A stretch of DNA of 60,546 bases from an uncultured Mycoplasmatota bacterium (GCA_946403755.1 CAMJBC010000008.1:1-60546), one strand, 5' to 3'; counted from the stretch's first letter, positions 16,401 to 24,209 are shown. Notes: a model not told the origin generated them from the sequence alone. Numbers and translations: made by a program.

Positions 16401-16673
16401 AAAACTGATAAAGACAGTCTTGACTTTAATATTGCTTTAAATAATGAAACTGATACATATAAAATTGTTGATAATGAAAACTTATCTGATGGTAGTGTAG
16501 TTAAAGTAATTGTTACATCTATTGATGGTGAAGAAAAAGAATACCGTTTTAAAGTAGTTAATAACAAGAAATATTATGTTCCTGGAGTTATAGCTGCTAT
16601 AGCAGTAGTGGTATCTATAATAATAGTAGTTATTATTAAAAAGAATAAAGCTGTTTTTGATACTATAAGATAA
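13413..16673 (+). CDS. large surface protein: NlpC/P60-like cysteine peptidase region, two BIG2 domains, C-terminal anchor
   Basis: 1086 residues. A hydrophobic N-terminal helix (5-21) acts as signal or anchor. Residues about 85-290 look like an NlpC/P60-type papain-fold region, with Cys92 (TQCEAFA) and His225 (NDGHALVWVG) as probable catalytic pair. Residues about 340-510 resemble a DUF11-like beta domain (GDEITYYIYLTNKS). Two BIG2 immunoglobulin-like repeats lie at about 747-828 and 832-916, then a P/E-rich spacer, a cadherin-like beta domain (about 970-1052) and a membrane helix (1055-1077) with a short basic tail. Probably a cell-wall hydrolase or adhesin held in the membrane. Start ATG follows AAGGCAGG. 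Expressed alone. Confidence 0.78.
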   Translation: MKKKLIILGLILVVFALVLIMPTPKSTVSSGTTYTRKELQDYLVSTAVSYYYNNNYTDYDGYWADESHSEYSTMYNLSPEMISRSRFMTTQCEAFATTCYMHAFNFDFVKYRSSFPNGKYTSYVQSTSGNLKRVYASSDDNAFKNAYKYFNKVYSVDYMNKIARENLSDPMVVLTYQKGKVSTIDGVTDTSKNVTELLTGPNGDAILKKIVDKLQPGDVLLNDGHALVWVGDIFEPSGGVIHSTAVTSSMKRDKNDDKIITEYKNGYDAFDVRYSSLDYVIKKSIIYHGAKTNDDITILRPINSMCTFNNDICTLDSRYASVVSNAIARSKLKNLRVEQFIYDKTGGRTIGADAASVNNGDEITYYIYLTNKSSFSFCSSGKKSNKADCEASGICSNATYTTKETCEKNNHTWIVSQWRTVSKNVSYNNITITANVPSNTKYVSCSGGCKESNGKVTFSNISMPATSTSEKKLGFTVKVLDGASSVNFSGMKLSYDGSTLQMGSFKTPINSSVNGKYATEFKKIIDNDINNNVTYNTSLEFVLDTYKKFLNTNNDPSKPVHSDVKTDLASIITADIIINSVFKEINFENVVSYTKKPSDETNALTGNYKILNQMLVPGIWGGYRFNKLYYNSNMSYHKKIKPMWSTRINLNVGDIIVSLDKNKTTNKFSIKNIMMYDGMQDSTPTFAYVENKKVIRHKYRSFPSSDPRSKYSANWYGNSVLIYEMYSSDLYVVLRPSLYYKLEYNVAATGVKLDQTSLSLGEGTSSTLKATISPTNTTNKDLTWSSSDNNVATVTNGKINAIKEGTSTITVKTSNGKTATCKVTVLKKEVAPTVVAVTSVVLDKTSARINEGETLALKATINPSDATNKYLTWSSSNNSVATVTDGTVKAIKQGTVTITVTGGNNKTATCKVTVLSKPKEGTKPIETETVEPIDEPEPLIPVKPPIETNELEKDDSPTENIEQEEIIEDSQNATLADVAIKDVKIDFDKEVYDYVIKTDKDSLDFNIALNNETDTYKIVDNENLSDGSVVKVIVTSIDGEEKEYRFKVVNNKKYYVPGVIAAIAVVVSIIIVVIIKKNKAVFDTIR

Positions 16674-16678
16674 TATAA

Positions 16679-16705
16679 AAGAATGAATTATTTCATTCTT
16701 TTTTT
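16679..16705 (+). terminator. intrinsic terminator
   Basis: Stem AAGAATGAA/TTCATTCTT and T7; the T-tract supplies the T of the following TG element. Confidence 0.85.
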
Positions 16706-16713
16706 GATATAAT
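16705..16713 (+). promoter_or_regulatory. extended -10 promoter fused to the terminator
   Basis: TG-A-TATAAT starting at the last T of the terminator tract. Confidence 0.75.
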
Positions 16714-16735
16714 AAGATTGTTAAATGGAGGAAAT

Positions 16736-17302
16736 ATGAAAGAAATTGAAATATTAGTTGAAGTTTATGATGATATAGATACAGTTAAAGAAAAATTAAA
16801 ACAATTTGAATATGTTGGATTAAAACATACTATTGATGAATATTATTATGATCCTAAAAGAGATATTTTAAAACCTGATAAAGATAATCAAATATCACAT
16901 TGTTTAAGATTAAGAAGTAAAAATGATGATTATTATATAACTTATAAAGATGATGTTTTTGAAAATGGAATATGGCAATATTCAAATGAATATGAAACTA
17001 AAGTAGAATCTATGGAAATGTTAAAAGCTATATTTGATAGATTAGAATTAAAGAAATTTATAGAAATTGATAATAAAAAAGAAATATATAAAACTGATAA
17101 ATATGAAATTGCTTTAGAAGATGTAAAAGATTTAGGATTATTTTTAGAAGTAGAATATTGTACTAACGAAGATGTAGATATAAAAGAAATAAAAAAAGAA
17201 ATACAATCTTTTATAGATAAATTAAATATTAAAGTATCTAAAGAATTAAATATGGGTAAACCAGAAATGTATTTACATAAATTTAATATAAAACTAGAGT
17301 AA
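16736..17302 (+). CDS. CYTH-domain protein (CyaB/ThTPase-like)
   Basis: 188 residues from the ATG at 16736, 5 nt after GGAGG; a TTG at 16718 is less likely. One CYTH domain: the opening E-I-E at 3-5 is present but the usual lysine two residues later is leucine. Downstream tunnel-type residues are visible (CLRLRSKNDDYYITYKDD, NEYETKVES, EIDNKKEIYK, LEVEYC). Class IV adenylate-cyclase-like and thiamine-triphosphatase-like proteins have this size. The changed lysine makes the activity uncertain. Second of three CYTH proteins within 20 kb. Confidence 0.8.
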   Translation: MKEIEILVEVYDDIDTVKEKLKQFEYVGLKHTIDEYYYDPKRDILKPDKDNQISHCLRLRSKNDDYYITYKDDVFENGIWQYSNEYETKVESMEMLKAIFDRLELKKFIEIDNKKEIYKTDKYEIALEDVKDLGLFLEVEYCTNEDVDIKEIKKEIQSFIDKLNIKVSKELNMGKPEMYLHKFNIKLE

Positions 17303-17312
17303 TCTAGTTTTT
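17291..17312 (+). terminator. intrinsic terminator overlapping the stop codon
   Basis: Stem AAACTAGA/TCTAGTTT with loop GTAA (stop TAA at 17300-17302), then T. Confidence 0.8.
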
Positions 17313-17315
17313 ATA

Positions 17316-17324
17316 TGTTATAAT
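17316..17324 (+). promoter_or_regulatory. extended -10 promoter fused to the terminator
   Basis: TG-T-TATAAT, 20 nt before the next start. Confidence 0.75.
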
Positions 17325-17343
17325 ATTTTAGCAGGTGATTATA

Positions 17344-18000
17344 GTGAGTTTAGAAAATAAAAAAACATTAGAAGCATATCAAAAAACTGCAAGTCAATAT
17401 TTATTAAATAGTGTTGAACACAATGAATTAGATATGGCAAAAGCAGAAAGAAAAAAAGCTAAATTAGAAGATTTTATTAAAAGAAGTTTTAGTACAATTC
17501 CAGCAGGTAGTAAAGTATTAGAAATTGGTTCTGCTGATGGAGAAAATGCAAAATATTTAGAGTCATTAGGATATAAAGTAACAGCTAGTGATGTAGCTGA
17601 TGATTTTATTGAGGCTATTAAGGCAAATGGTTTAGAACCAATTAAATTTAATGTTATTGAAGATAAATTTTTAGAAAAATATTTCGGTATATTTTGTTGG
17701 AGAGTATTTGTTCATTTTACAAAAGAAGATGCTCTAACTGTTATAAGAAAAACATATGATGCGTTAGAAAAAGATGGTATATTTATTTTTAATGCTATTA
17801 ATAGAGAAACAAGAAGTGTAGATGAAGAATGGGTTGATTTTCCAGGTGAATATCACATGGGTATTGATCGTTATTATAATTATTTTAATCAAGCTGATTT
17901 AGATGCTATGATTGCTCAAACAGGATATGAAATTGTTGATTTCCACAAAGAGGGTGGAGATGAAAATAATAAATGGTTAGTATATGTTTTAAAAAAATAA
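17344..18000 (+). CDS. SAM-dependent methyltransferase
   Basis: 218 residues from the GTG at 17344, about 7 nt after AGCAGGTG; a GTG at 17335 would add three residues but lies inside that site. Class I Rossmann methyltransferase: motif I VLEIGSADG at 58-66, acidic end of the second strand ASDVAD, and a fourth-strand region FGIFCWRVFVHF. The acceptor substrate is unknown. Twelve bases separate it from the HD-domain gene, so the two form an operon. Confidence 0.85.
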   Translation: MSLENKKTLEAYQKTASQYLLNSVEHNELDMAKAERKKAKLEDFIKRSFSTIPAGSKVLEIGSADGENAKYLESLGYKVTASDVADDFIEAIKANGLEPIKFNVIEDKFLEKYFGIFCWRVFVHFTKEDALTVIRKTYDALEKDGIFIFNAINRETRSVDEEWVDFPGEYHMGIDRYYNYFNQADLDAMIAQTGYEIVDFHKEGGDENNKWLVYVLKK

Positions 18001-18012
18001 TTAGGAGACAAT

Positions 18013-18651
18013 ATGAAAATTAATAAAGAACTAAAAAAATATATAGAAGAAAATGTATTTCCAGAATATAGTAAGAATGAAAAAGGTCATAGTATAGATC
18101 ATATTAAATATGTAATTGATAGAAGTTTTGAATTAGTTAAAGAAAATAAATTAGATGTTAATGATGATATGGTTTACGTAATAGCAGCATATCATGATAT
18201 AGGACATCATATTGATTCAAAAACACATGAAAAAATATCAGCTGATATAATGTCTAAAGATAAAAACTTATCTAAATTTTTTAATGAAGAAGAATTATTA
18301 ACTATAAAAGAAGCTATTGAAGATCATAGAGCTTCTTCAGATTCAGAACCAAGAAGTATATATGGAAAAATAGTATCTTCAGCAGATAGAAATATAGCTA
18401 TTGAAGATTGTTACAGTAGAACATATAGTTATGGAAAGAAATTAGATCCAAATGCAACTGATGAAGAATTATTTGAAAGAGCACATAAAGTTCTTGTTAA
18501 GAAATTTGGAGAAGGTGGATATGCGAAATTCTTTTTCAAGGATAAGAAATATGAAAAATTTTTAAAAGATTTAAGAAAATTATTATCAGATAAAGAAAAG
18601 TTTATTAAGCTTCAAAGAGAGTATGTAGAAAAGAATAGAGATAATTTATAA
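18013..18651 (+). CDS. HD-domain phosphohydrolase
   Basis: 212 residues. Metal-binding HD fold with H26 (GHSIDHIKYV), the H61-D62 pair (AAYHDIGHH) and a later Asp in SSADRNIA. Such proteins cleave phosphomonoester or phosphodiester bonds in nucleotides; small stand-alone members are often annotated as predicted hydrolases of the YedJ type. Shine-Dalgarno TAGGAGA. It ends exactly where the terminator stem begins. Confidence 0.85.
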   Translation: MKINKELKKYIEENVFPEYSKNEKGHSIDHIKYVIDRSFELVKENKLDVNDDMVYVIAAYHDIGHHIDSKTHEKISADIMSKDKNLSKFFNEEELLTIKEAIEDHRASSDSEPRSIYGKIVSSADRNIAIEDCYSRTYSYGKKLDPNATDEELFERAHKVLVKKFGEGGYAKFFFKDKKYEKFLKDLRKLLSDKEKFIKLQREYVEKNRDNL

Positions 18652-18679
18652 ATATTAAGTTTTTACTTAATATTTTTTT
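18651..18679 (+). terminator. intrinsic terminator
   Basis: Ten-bp stem AATATTAAGT/ACTTAATATT, loop TTTT, T7. Confidence 0.85.
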
Positions 18680-18681
18680 AA

Positions 18682-18690
18682 TGTTATAAT
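18682..18690 (+). promoter_or_regulatory. extended -10 promoter fused to the terminator
   Basis: TG-T-TATAAT, two bases after the T-tract. Confidence 0.75.
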
Positions 18691-18711
18691 AAATAGCTAT
18701 CTGGAGGACAT

Positions 18712-19344
18712 ATGGAAAAACAAATATATAGAGTTAAACCAATTGTTATATATCCTGAATGTATATTAAATACTGGTAAACAGGGTAATTGTTTTGAATG
18801 TGAAAAACGTAATAGTTGTTTATCACCAAGAAGTATGTGTATAAAACCATATAAAGGACATAAAAATGGTTGCCCTAATTTTGGAAAATTAAAAACATGT
18901 CCACCAAATATACCAAGTATGTATGATCAAGTATTTGATGTTAGTGATGTATATGCGATTGTTACTAAATTTAATTTATATAAACATTATGAAAAAATGA
19001 GATTAAATAATCCAGGATTAGCTGAAGGTCAAGTAAGAAATAAAATGTATTGGCAACCGACAGATGTTAAAAATAATGATATAGCAATAGCCGAGTATTA
19101 TAATGAGAATCCAGAAATGAGAGAATATATATCTACTAGATTATTGGAATGTATGGGGGTAGATGTAATTAATACTATGAAAGATGTAGGATTAAATCTT
19201 ACTTTTGAAGAAAGAGAATTTACCTATAGAATTTCTTTTTTAGCTAAAGTTTATCAAAGTGCTCTAGAAAAATATGGTTATGAGATACATGAAGAAACTA
19301 GTGGGGATAAAAAAGGATTCAAATGTTTAGTATTAAAAAAATAA
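18712..19344 (+). CDS. DUF2284-like predicted metal-binding protein
   Basis: 210 residues, cytoplasmic. The N-terminal 70 residues are cysteine-rich (C17, the CFECEKRNSC cluster, C38, C50, C60) and include the CPPN-P segment typical of DUF2284 proteins, which are predicted to bind a metal or iron-sulfur centre. The rest is mixed helix and strand. Role not known. Shine-Dalgarno CTGGAGGA is 5 nt before the ATG. Expressed from its own promoter. Confidence 0.78.
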   Translation: MEKQIYRVKPIVIYPECILNTGKQGNCFECEKRNSCLSPRSMCIKPYKGHKNGCPNFGKLKTCPPNIPSMYDQVFDVSDVYAIVTKFNLYKHYEKMRLNNPGLAEGQVRNKMYWQPTDVKNNDIAIAEYYNENPEMREYISTRLLECMGVDVINTMKDVGLNLTFEEREFTYRISFLAKVYQSALEKYGYEIHEETSGDKKGFKCLVLKK

Positions 19345-19367
19345 GTCTATATTAATATAGACTTTTT
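19343..19367 (+). terminator. intrinsic terminator
   Basis: Palindromic stem AAGTCTATAT/ATATAGACTT and T5, overlapping the stop codon. Confidence 0.8.
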
Positions 19368-19370
19368 ATA

Positions 19371-19379
19371 TGATATAAT
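19371..19379 (+). promoter_or_regulatory. extended -10 promoter fused to the terminator
   Basis: TG-A-TATAAT three bases after the terminator T-tract. Confidence 0.75.
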
Positions 19380-19402
19380 AGTATTAATTTAAGGAGTAAG
19401 AT

Positions 19403-20107
19403 ATGATAGAAATTAAAAATGTGACTAAAAAATATGGTAATAAAGTAGCAGTAGATGATGTATCATTTAAAGTTAATGATGGAGATATTTTTGCTTTTAT
19501 TGGACATAATGGAGCAGGTAAAACAACTCTTATTAAATCAATAGTTGGAATACATGATTTTGATGAAGGAGATATTATTATTAATGGTAAATCTATTAAA
19601 AAAGATCCAATAGCATGTAAAAAAATAATGGCATATGTTCCAGATAATCCTGAGACATATGAACATATGAAAGCTATTGATTATATTAATTTTATATGTG
19701 ACATGTATGAAGTTGATGATAAAACAAGAACTAAAAATATTAAAAAATATGCAAAACTTTTAGATATGGAAGATAAACTAAATGATACTATTGATAGTTA
19801 TTCACATGGTATGAAACAAAAAATAGTATTAATATCAGCACTTGCTCATGATCCTAAAATATTAATTATGGATGAACCTTTTGTTGGATTAGATCCTAAA
19901 GCTGTATTTGATATTAAAGAGATAATAAATGAAATGGTTAAAGAAGATAAAATAGTTTTCTATTCAACACATATTTTAGATGTAGCTGAAAAATTATGTT
20001 CTAGAGTAGCTATCATTAAGAATGGTAAATTAGTTAAAAGTGGTAGTATGAAAGAAATTAAAGGTGATAAATCTCTAGAAAAAGTATTTATGGAACTTGA
20101 GGGATAG
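19403..20107 (+). CDS. ABC transporter ATP-binding protein
   Basis: 234 residues: Walker A GHNGAGKTT at about 34-42, Q-loop region YVPDNPETYEHM, signature YSHGMKQK (the usual serine-glycine-glycine is SHG), Walker B ILIMDEPFVGLD, H-loop STHILD. It powers the membrane protein encoded two bases downstream. ATPases with SHGMKQK pair with large ABC-2-like exporters of Firmicutes. Cargo unknown. Confidence 0.92.
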   Translation: MIEIKNVTKKYGNKVAVDDVSFKVNDGDIFAFIGHNGAGKTTLIKSIVGIHDFDEGDIIINGKSIKKDPIACKKIMAYVPDNPETYEHMKAIDYINFICDMYEVDDKTRTKNIKKYAKLLDMEDKLNDTIDSYSHGMKQKIVLISALAHDPKILIMDEPFVGLDPKAVFDIKEIINEMVKEDKIVFYSTHILDVAEKLCSRVAIIKNGKLVKSGSMKEIKGDKSLEKVFMELEG

Positions 20108-20109
20108 AA

Positions 20110-21726
20110 ATGAAAAAAATATATTCATTAATTAGAGCTTGTATGACTAATGATATGAATTTGTTTAAAATAGCAAAAAATAAAAATAGAAAATCTAAAA
20201 TAACATTACCAATCATATTATTAGTATATATAATGTTTGCCATGGGACTTATGTATTATGGCTATTTTGAAATGTTATCAGAAGTTCATTTACAACATGT
20301 ATTATTAACACTTATGGCTTTTGTAATATCAGTTATGACTTTATTAGAAGGTATTTATAAAGCAGGGCCAATATTATTTAATTGTAAGGATGATGATTTA
20401 TTATTATCCTTACCAATTGAAAAGAAAACAGTTATATTTGTAAGAATATTTAAATTTTATGTTTTTGAATTATTATTTAACTCTATGTTTTTTATACCAT
20501 TAATAGTTACGTATTCATATTGGGCAGATCAAATATATTGGAATTTTTATTTAACAAGTTTTGTAATGATTTTCTTGCTTCCAATAATTCCAATAATAAT
20601 ATCTTGCATAATTGGAACAATAATAGCTGGTTTATCATCTAGATTTAAACATAAAAATATAGTTCAAATAGTATTGTCTATGTTATTCTTATTATTTGTA
20701 TTTTATTTTTCATTTAAAGTAAATAGTGCAGATTCATTTATAATAGAATATGCTAGTACTATATCTAACGTTGTTAATAAAATATACTATCCAGCTTATT
20801 TATATGCCGAGTTAGCAGTTAAGTTTGATTTAGTAAAATTATTATTATTTATTGTTACTAATATAGTATTATTTGTAATATTTATTATTATACTTAGTAA
20901 GTTCTATTTTAAAATTAATTCTAAATCTAAAAGTGTTATATCAACAAATACTAAAATAGATAAGATTGAAATAAAATCAAATACTCAAACAAATTCATTA
21001 ATTAAAAAAGAATTATCTACATTCTTTAAAACACCAGTATTTATTGTTAATTCTGGTTTTGGATTAGTTTTATTCTTAATAGCAGTTATATATATTTCTC
21101 TTAAATTTAATTCATTTGTTAATGTTATAACTACTCAAGAAGATATAGGAATAACTGCTCAAGATTTAATTAATAATATTTCTAGAATAATATACTTTTT
21201 AGTAGTAGTAACATCTTTTATGACATCTATTACTAATTCAGTTATTAGTTTAGAAGGAAGAAAAATTAATATTTTAAAATCATTACCTGTTAAAGTAAAA
21301 ACAATATTAATGTCTAAAATATATTCTTGTTTACTTATTACAACACCAGTATTATTTTTAGGAAATATTATATTATTCTTTAGATTTAAAATAGCTATAC
21401 TAGATGCATTATTCTTATTAATATTATCTGTATTAATGCCTTTAGTATCACATTTTATAGGAATACTTATAAATTTAGAATATCCTAAATTAGATGCTCA
21501 AAATAGTACAGAAGTAGTTAAACAAAGCACTAGTTCAATGCTATCAGTATTTATAGGTATGATGATATTAGTAGCTAATATTCCATTTGTTTTAGGATTA
21601 TTAAAATATACTAGTTCAACATTATTCTTATTTATAGCAGTAATACTTTATGCAATTATAGATGTAATATTATATTTAAATTTATGTAATAAGGGAGTTA
21701 AGAAGTTTAATAGTTTAACAGCATAA
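20110..21726 (+). CDS. ABC-2-like exporter membrane protein
   Basis: 538 residues with about twelve predicted membrane helices in two bundles (roughly 27-250 and 305-530) separated by a cytoplasmic K/S/T-rich loop, which suggests two fused half-permeases. Contains the family-like segment CKDDDLLLSLPI in the first cytoplasmic loop and a similar LEGRKINILKSLPV in the second half. Forms a transporter with the preceding ATPase. The ATG follows GAGGGATAG. Confidence 0.85.
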   Translation: MKKIYSLIRACMTNDMNLFKIAKNKNRKSKITLPIILLVYIMFAMGLMYYGYFEMLSEVHLQHVLLTLMAFVISVMTLLEGIYKAGPILFNCKDDDLLLSLPIEKKTVIFVRIFKFYVFELLFNSMFFIPLIVTYSYWADQIYWNFYLTSFVMIFLLPIIPIIISCIIGTIIAGLSSRFKHKNIVQIVLSMLFLLFVFYFSFKVNSADSFIIEYASTISNVVNKIYYPAYLYAELAVKFDLVKLLLFIVTNIVLFVIFIIILSKFYFKINSKSKSVISTNTKIDKIEIKSNTQTNSLIKKELSTFFKTPVFIVNSGFGLVLFLIAVIYISLKFNSFVNVITTQEDIGITAQDLINNISRIIYFLVVVTSFMTSITNSVISLEGRKINILKSLPVKVKTILMSKIYSCLLITTPVLFLGNIILFFRFKIAILDALFLLILSVLMPLVSHFIGILINLEYPKLDAQNSTEVVKQSTSSMLSVFIGMMILVANIPFVLGLLKYTSSTLFLFIAVILYAIIDVILYLNLCNKGVKKFNSLTA

Positions 21727-21733
21727 TAATTAA

Positions 21734-21760
21734 AGATTAAGTATGTAACTTAATCTTTTT
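21734..21760 (+). terminator. intrinsic terminator
   Basis: Stem AGATTAAGT/ACTTAATCT, loop ATGTA, T6. Confidence 0.85.
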
Positions 21761-21762
21761 TA

Positions 21763-21774
21763 TGTTATTATAAT
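21763..21774 (+). promoter_or_regulatory. -10 promoter element
   Basis: TGTTATTATAAT can be read as TG-T-TATTAT or as TATAAT three bases later. Either follows the terminator directly. Confidence 0.6.
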
Positions 21775-21792
21775 TAATGAAAAGGAGTTACT

Positions 21793-22434
21793 ATGGAAAC
21801 AGAAATAAGATTTTATTATTCTATTGATAGTAAAGAATCTATTATTAAATATTTAAAAAGTTTTAAAGAATTAAAATATAATGGTAGATTTTATGAAATA
21901 ACTGATCAATATAATCATCCTATGAAAGAGTTTAATTTTTATGATAAAAAAATAGATGGAAGATTTAGAGTAAGAAAAACTGTTGGTGATGATATTTCAA
22001 AATGTATGATTACATGGAAAAGAAGATTAAATAATAAAAAAGAATTAATTCATAATGAAGAAGAAATTGAAGTAAATATTAAAGCAGAAGAATATGATAA
22101 TTTATGTTTATTACTTAATAATGTATTACATTTAGAAAAAATAGAAAGTTATGAAAGATATAGATCAGTATTTAGTAATGAAGATGTTGAAATAGTAGTA
22201 GATGAATACCCATTTGGAGTATGTATTGAGATTGAAAATAAAAGTAAATCTAAAAATGCAGAAGATGTAATAAATGAATGGATAAATATATTAAAATTTG
22301 ATATAAATAAAGCATATAAATTATCTTGGGATGATAAATATGCTGAATTATGTAAATTACAAAATAAAAAGATTGAATCTATTGTTAGATTTGATAAAGA
22401 TATGCCTCAAGTAAAAGAGACATTTAATATTTAG
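21793..22434 (+). CDS. CYTH-domain protein
   Basis: 213 residues. The opening motif is E-T-E-I-R at 2-6, an ExExR variant of the CYTH ExExK, followed by tunnel-type charged strands (GRFRVRKT, MITWKRR, EEEIEVN, YERYRSVF, IVVDEYPFGVCIEIE). Probably binds or hydrolyses a triphosphate. Co-transcribed with the next gene, whose Shine-Dalgarno begins at this gene's stop codon. It differs from the CYTH protein at 16736 in keeping a basic residue in the signature. Confidence 0.82.
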   Translation: METEIRFYYSIDSKESIIKYLKSFKELKYNGRFYEITDQYNHPMKEFNFYDKKIDGRFRVRKTVGDDISKCMITWKRRLNNKKELIHNEEEIEVNIKAEEYDNLCLLLNNVLHLEKIESYERYRSVFSNEDVEIVVDEYPFGVCIEIENKSKSKNAEDVINEWINILKFDINKAYKLSWDDKYAELCKLQNKKIESIVRFDKDMPQVKETFNI

Positions 22435-22443
22435 GAGGTTTTT

Positions 22444-23241
22444 ATGTATTCAATTAAAAAAGAAGAAGATATTCCATATATATTAAAATATCATAGAGCT
22501 AATGATATGGTTAATATATTTCAATTCTTTCCAGGACTTAGTCCAATAGATGATTTGGTTGTTGTGTTAAATGAAAAAGATTATTTGGCTAATAAAGATT
22601 CTATAGCAGAATTAACAAGCATAAGAAATGGCAATCCAGTAACACAACCATGTATGAAATCTATACCTGTTAAAGAAAAGAATCCAGATATCTTAGAAGT
22701 AATGAAAGAAGTTAAAAAAGAAAACAAAGATGGAGTTTTAATACTGTTCCATTTAGATGTAGAAGCAACAGAAAGATATGAAAGATATGCTGGTATAAGT
22801 GTTGCTATATCATTAGGTAGAAAAATATTTATAGAAGCAGTAGGAAAAGGTTTTGATGGAAGAGAAGTATTAAAAGGAATAAGCTGTCATGAAAGATATT
22901 CTATTCCTTGGTCTGATATTATGAGATTAAATATTTCTAATTTTAAAGATTATAGAAGTTTTGTTGTTTCAGATGACAAATATTCTGAAAGTAGAGAAGA
23001 AAGAATTAATTATTTAGTTTCTTGTGGATTAGATAGGGAAGTATTAGAAAAAAGTATTCCAGAACATTATACAGAAATACCAGATTTTGTATGGTTAGAT
23101 ATTATTAAAAATATAATAAAAGTTTTAATTAAAGAAGAAGATTATTTAAGAAGTAGTCATTTTGAAGAATTTAATTTAAGTGGTCATACTGAAGGTAGAA
23201 GATTTAGACCATGGCAAATGGCTAGTAGTAATAGAATGTAA
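22444..23241 (+). CDS. hypothetical protein paired with a CYTH gene
   Basis: 265 residues, soluble, no family recognised. Visible features: an acidic/hydrophobic start (EEDIPYILKYHRANDMVN), a GVLILFHLDVEATERYERYAG strand-turn region near 100, a glycine-rich stretch GRKIFIEAVGKGFDGREVLKG near 130-150, and a conserved-looking C-terminal tail HTEGRRFRPW. AGGAGG overlaps the CYTH stop and lies 6 nt before the ATG, indicating coupled translation. A role in handling the same nucleotide or phosphate compound is a guess from position only. Confidence 0.65.
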   Translation: MYSIKKEEDIPYILKYHRANDMVNIFQFFPGLSPIDDLVVVLNEKDYLANKDSIAELTSIRNGNPVTQPCMKSIPVKEKNPDILEVMKEVKKENKDGVLILFHLDVEATERYERYAGISVAISLGRKIFIEAVGKGFDGREVLKGISCHERYSIPWSDIMRLNISNFKDYRSFVVSDDKYSESREERINYLVSCGLDREVLEKSIPEHYTEIPDFVWLDIIKNIIKVLIKEEDYLRSSHFEEFNLSGHTEGRRFRPWQMASSNRM

Positions 23242-23242
23242 T

Positions 23243-23271
23243 AAGGATTAAGTATTTATCTTAATCCTTTT
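23243..23271 (+). terminator. intrinsic terminator
   Basis: Stem AAGGATTAAG/CTTAATCCTT, loop TATTTAT, short T-tract. Confidence 0.8.
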
Positions 23272-23272
23272 A

Positions 23273-23281
23273 TGTTAAAAT
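23273..23281 (+). promoter_or_regulatory. extended -10 promoter fused to the terminator
   Basis: TG-T-TAAAAT one base after the T-tract. Confidence 0.6.
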
Positions 23282-23297
23282 TAATTTAGGTGGCAAT

Positions 23298-24203
23298 ATG
23301 AGAAAATTTGTTATAAGTGATTTACATGGTGATGGAAATGCATATAAATCTATTATGTTATATTTAGAAAAAATTAATCAAACTGAGCCAGTTATTCTAT
23401 ATGTAAATGGTGATTTAATTGATTGGGGTATAGAATCAGGTGAAATGTTTTTAGATGTAAAAAATAGACTAATAAATGGTCCATTTAAAATAATATACCT
23501 TGGTGGTAATCATGAATTAATGATGTTAACTCATTATCTAGAACAGCAAAGAGAATGTTTAATTAGTTATGATTTTTGGCTAGAAAGTGGAGGATATGAT
23601 ACTAAGTTTGGAATAGAAGATGTATTAGAAGAAAATCAAATGCCAGAAGTTATAAATTTTGTTTCTAATCTTAAAATGTATCATGTATTTAATGAAAAAA
23701 TAAATGGAAAAAATATTGCACTTGCTCATGCATCAACAACAAGTATTAAAGAAGATGAATGTAGTATTATATTAAAAGATAATCATCCAGATACTGAACA
23801 ATTTTTATGGGCTAGAGAAAATGCTTTATACGCACCTTTTCATTATAGAATTGGTAATGATAGATTCTTTTCAATAGTAGGTCATACTCCAAATAATAAT
23901 ATTTTTGGATTTGAATATCATCCAAATGATAATTTTTTATCAGTTGATGGAGGATGCATAGCATATGTTAAAGGTAACTTTGAATATAATCATATACCAC
24001 TAGTAGAAATATATGATGGATATTTAAAAGTATTAACATTTAATCATAATAATGAAATAACACATGGTAATTATTTTGTAGATAATAGAGTGGTACCTTT
24101 TACTGAAGAAGAATTAGATAAAGAAAGAAGCTATATTGACCCAAGTTTTAAACCTAAAAAGCTAGTTAAATTACCAGATGATATTATTGGTTATGAAGAC
24201 TAG
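23298..24203 (+). CDS. calcineurin-like metallophosphatase
   Basis: 301 residues with all signature motifs of the metallophosphoesterase superfamily: D8-x-H10 (ISDLHGD), GD in VNGDLIDWG, GNHE in YLGGNHELM, a histidine in LAHAST and GH in IVGHTP. The D-x-H-G-D opening and length match the PrpE/diadenosine-tetraphosphatase and PPP-type bacterial phosphatases, so it cleaves a phosphate ester or phosphoanhydride. Shine-Dalgarno TTAGGTGG. No terminator follows; a new promoter begins right after its stop. Confidence 0.88.
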   Translation: MRKFVISDLHGDGNAYKSIMLYLEKINQTEPVILYVNGDLIDWGIESGEMFLDVKNRLINGPFKIIYLGGNHELMMLTHYLEQQRECLISYDFWLESGGYDTKFGIEDVLEENQMPEVINFVSNLKMYHVFNEKINGKNIALAHASTTSIKEDECSIILKDNHPDTEQFLWARENALYAPFHYRIGNDRFFSIVGHTPNNNIFGFEYHPNDNFLSVDGGCIAYVKGNFEYNHIPLVEIYDGYLKVLTFNHNNEITHGNYFVDNRVVPFTEEELDKERSYIDPSFKPKKLVKLPDDIIGYED

Positions 24204-24209
24204 ATTATA

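Noticed and set aside
18013-18651. RelA/SpoT-type (p)ppGpp hydrolase
   Set aside because: The HD motif is present, but the length and lack of a synthetase or ED-rich active-site pattern do not support it.
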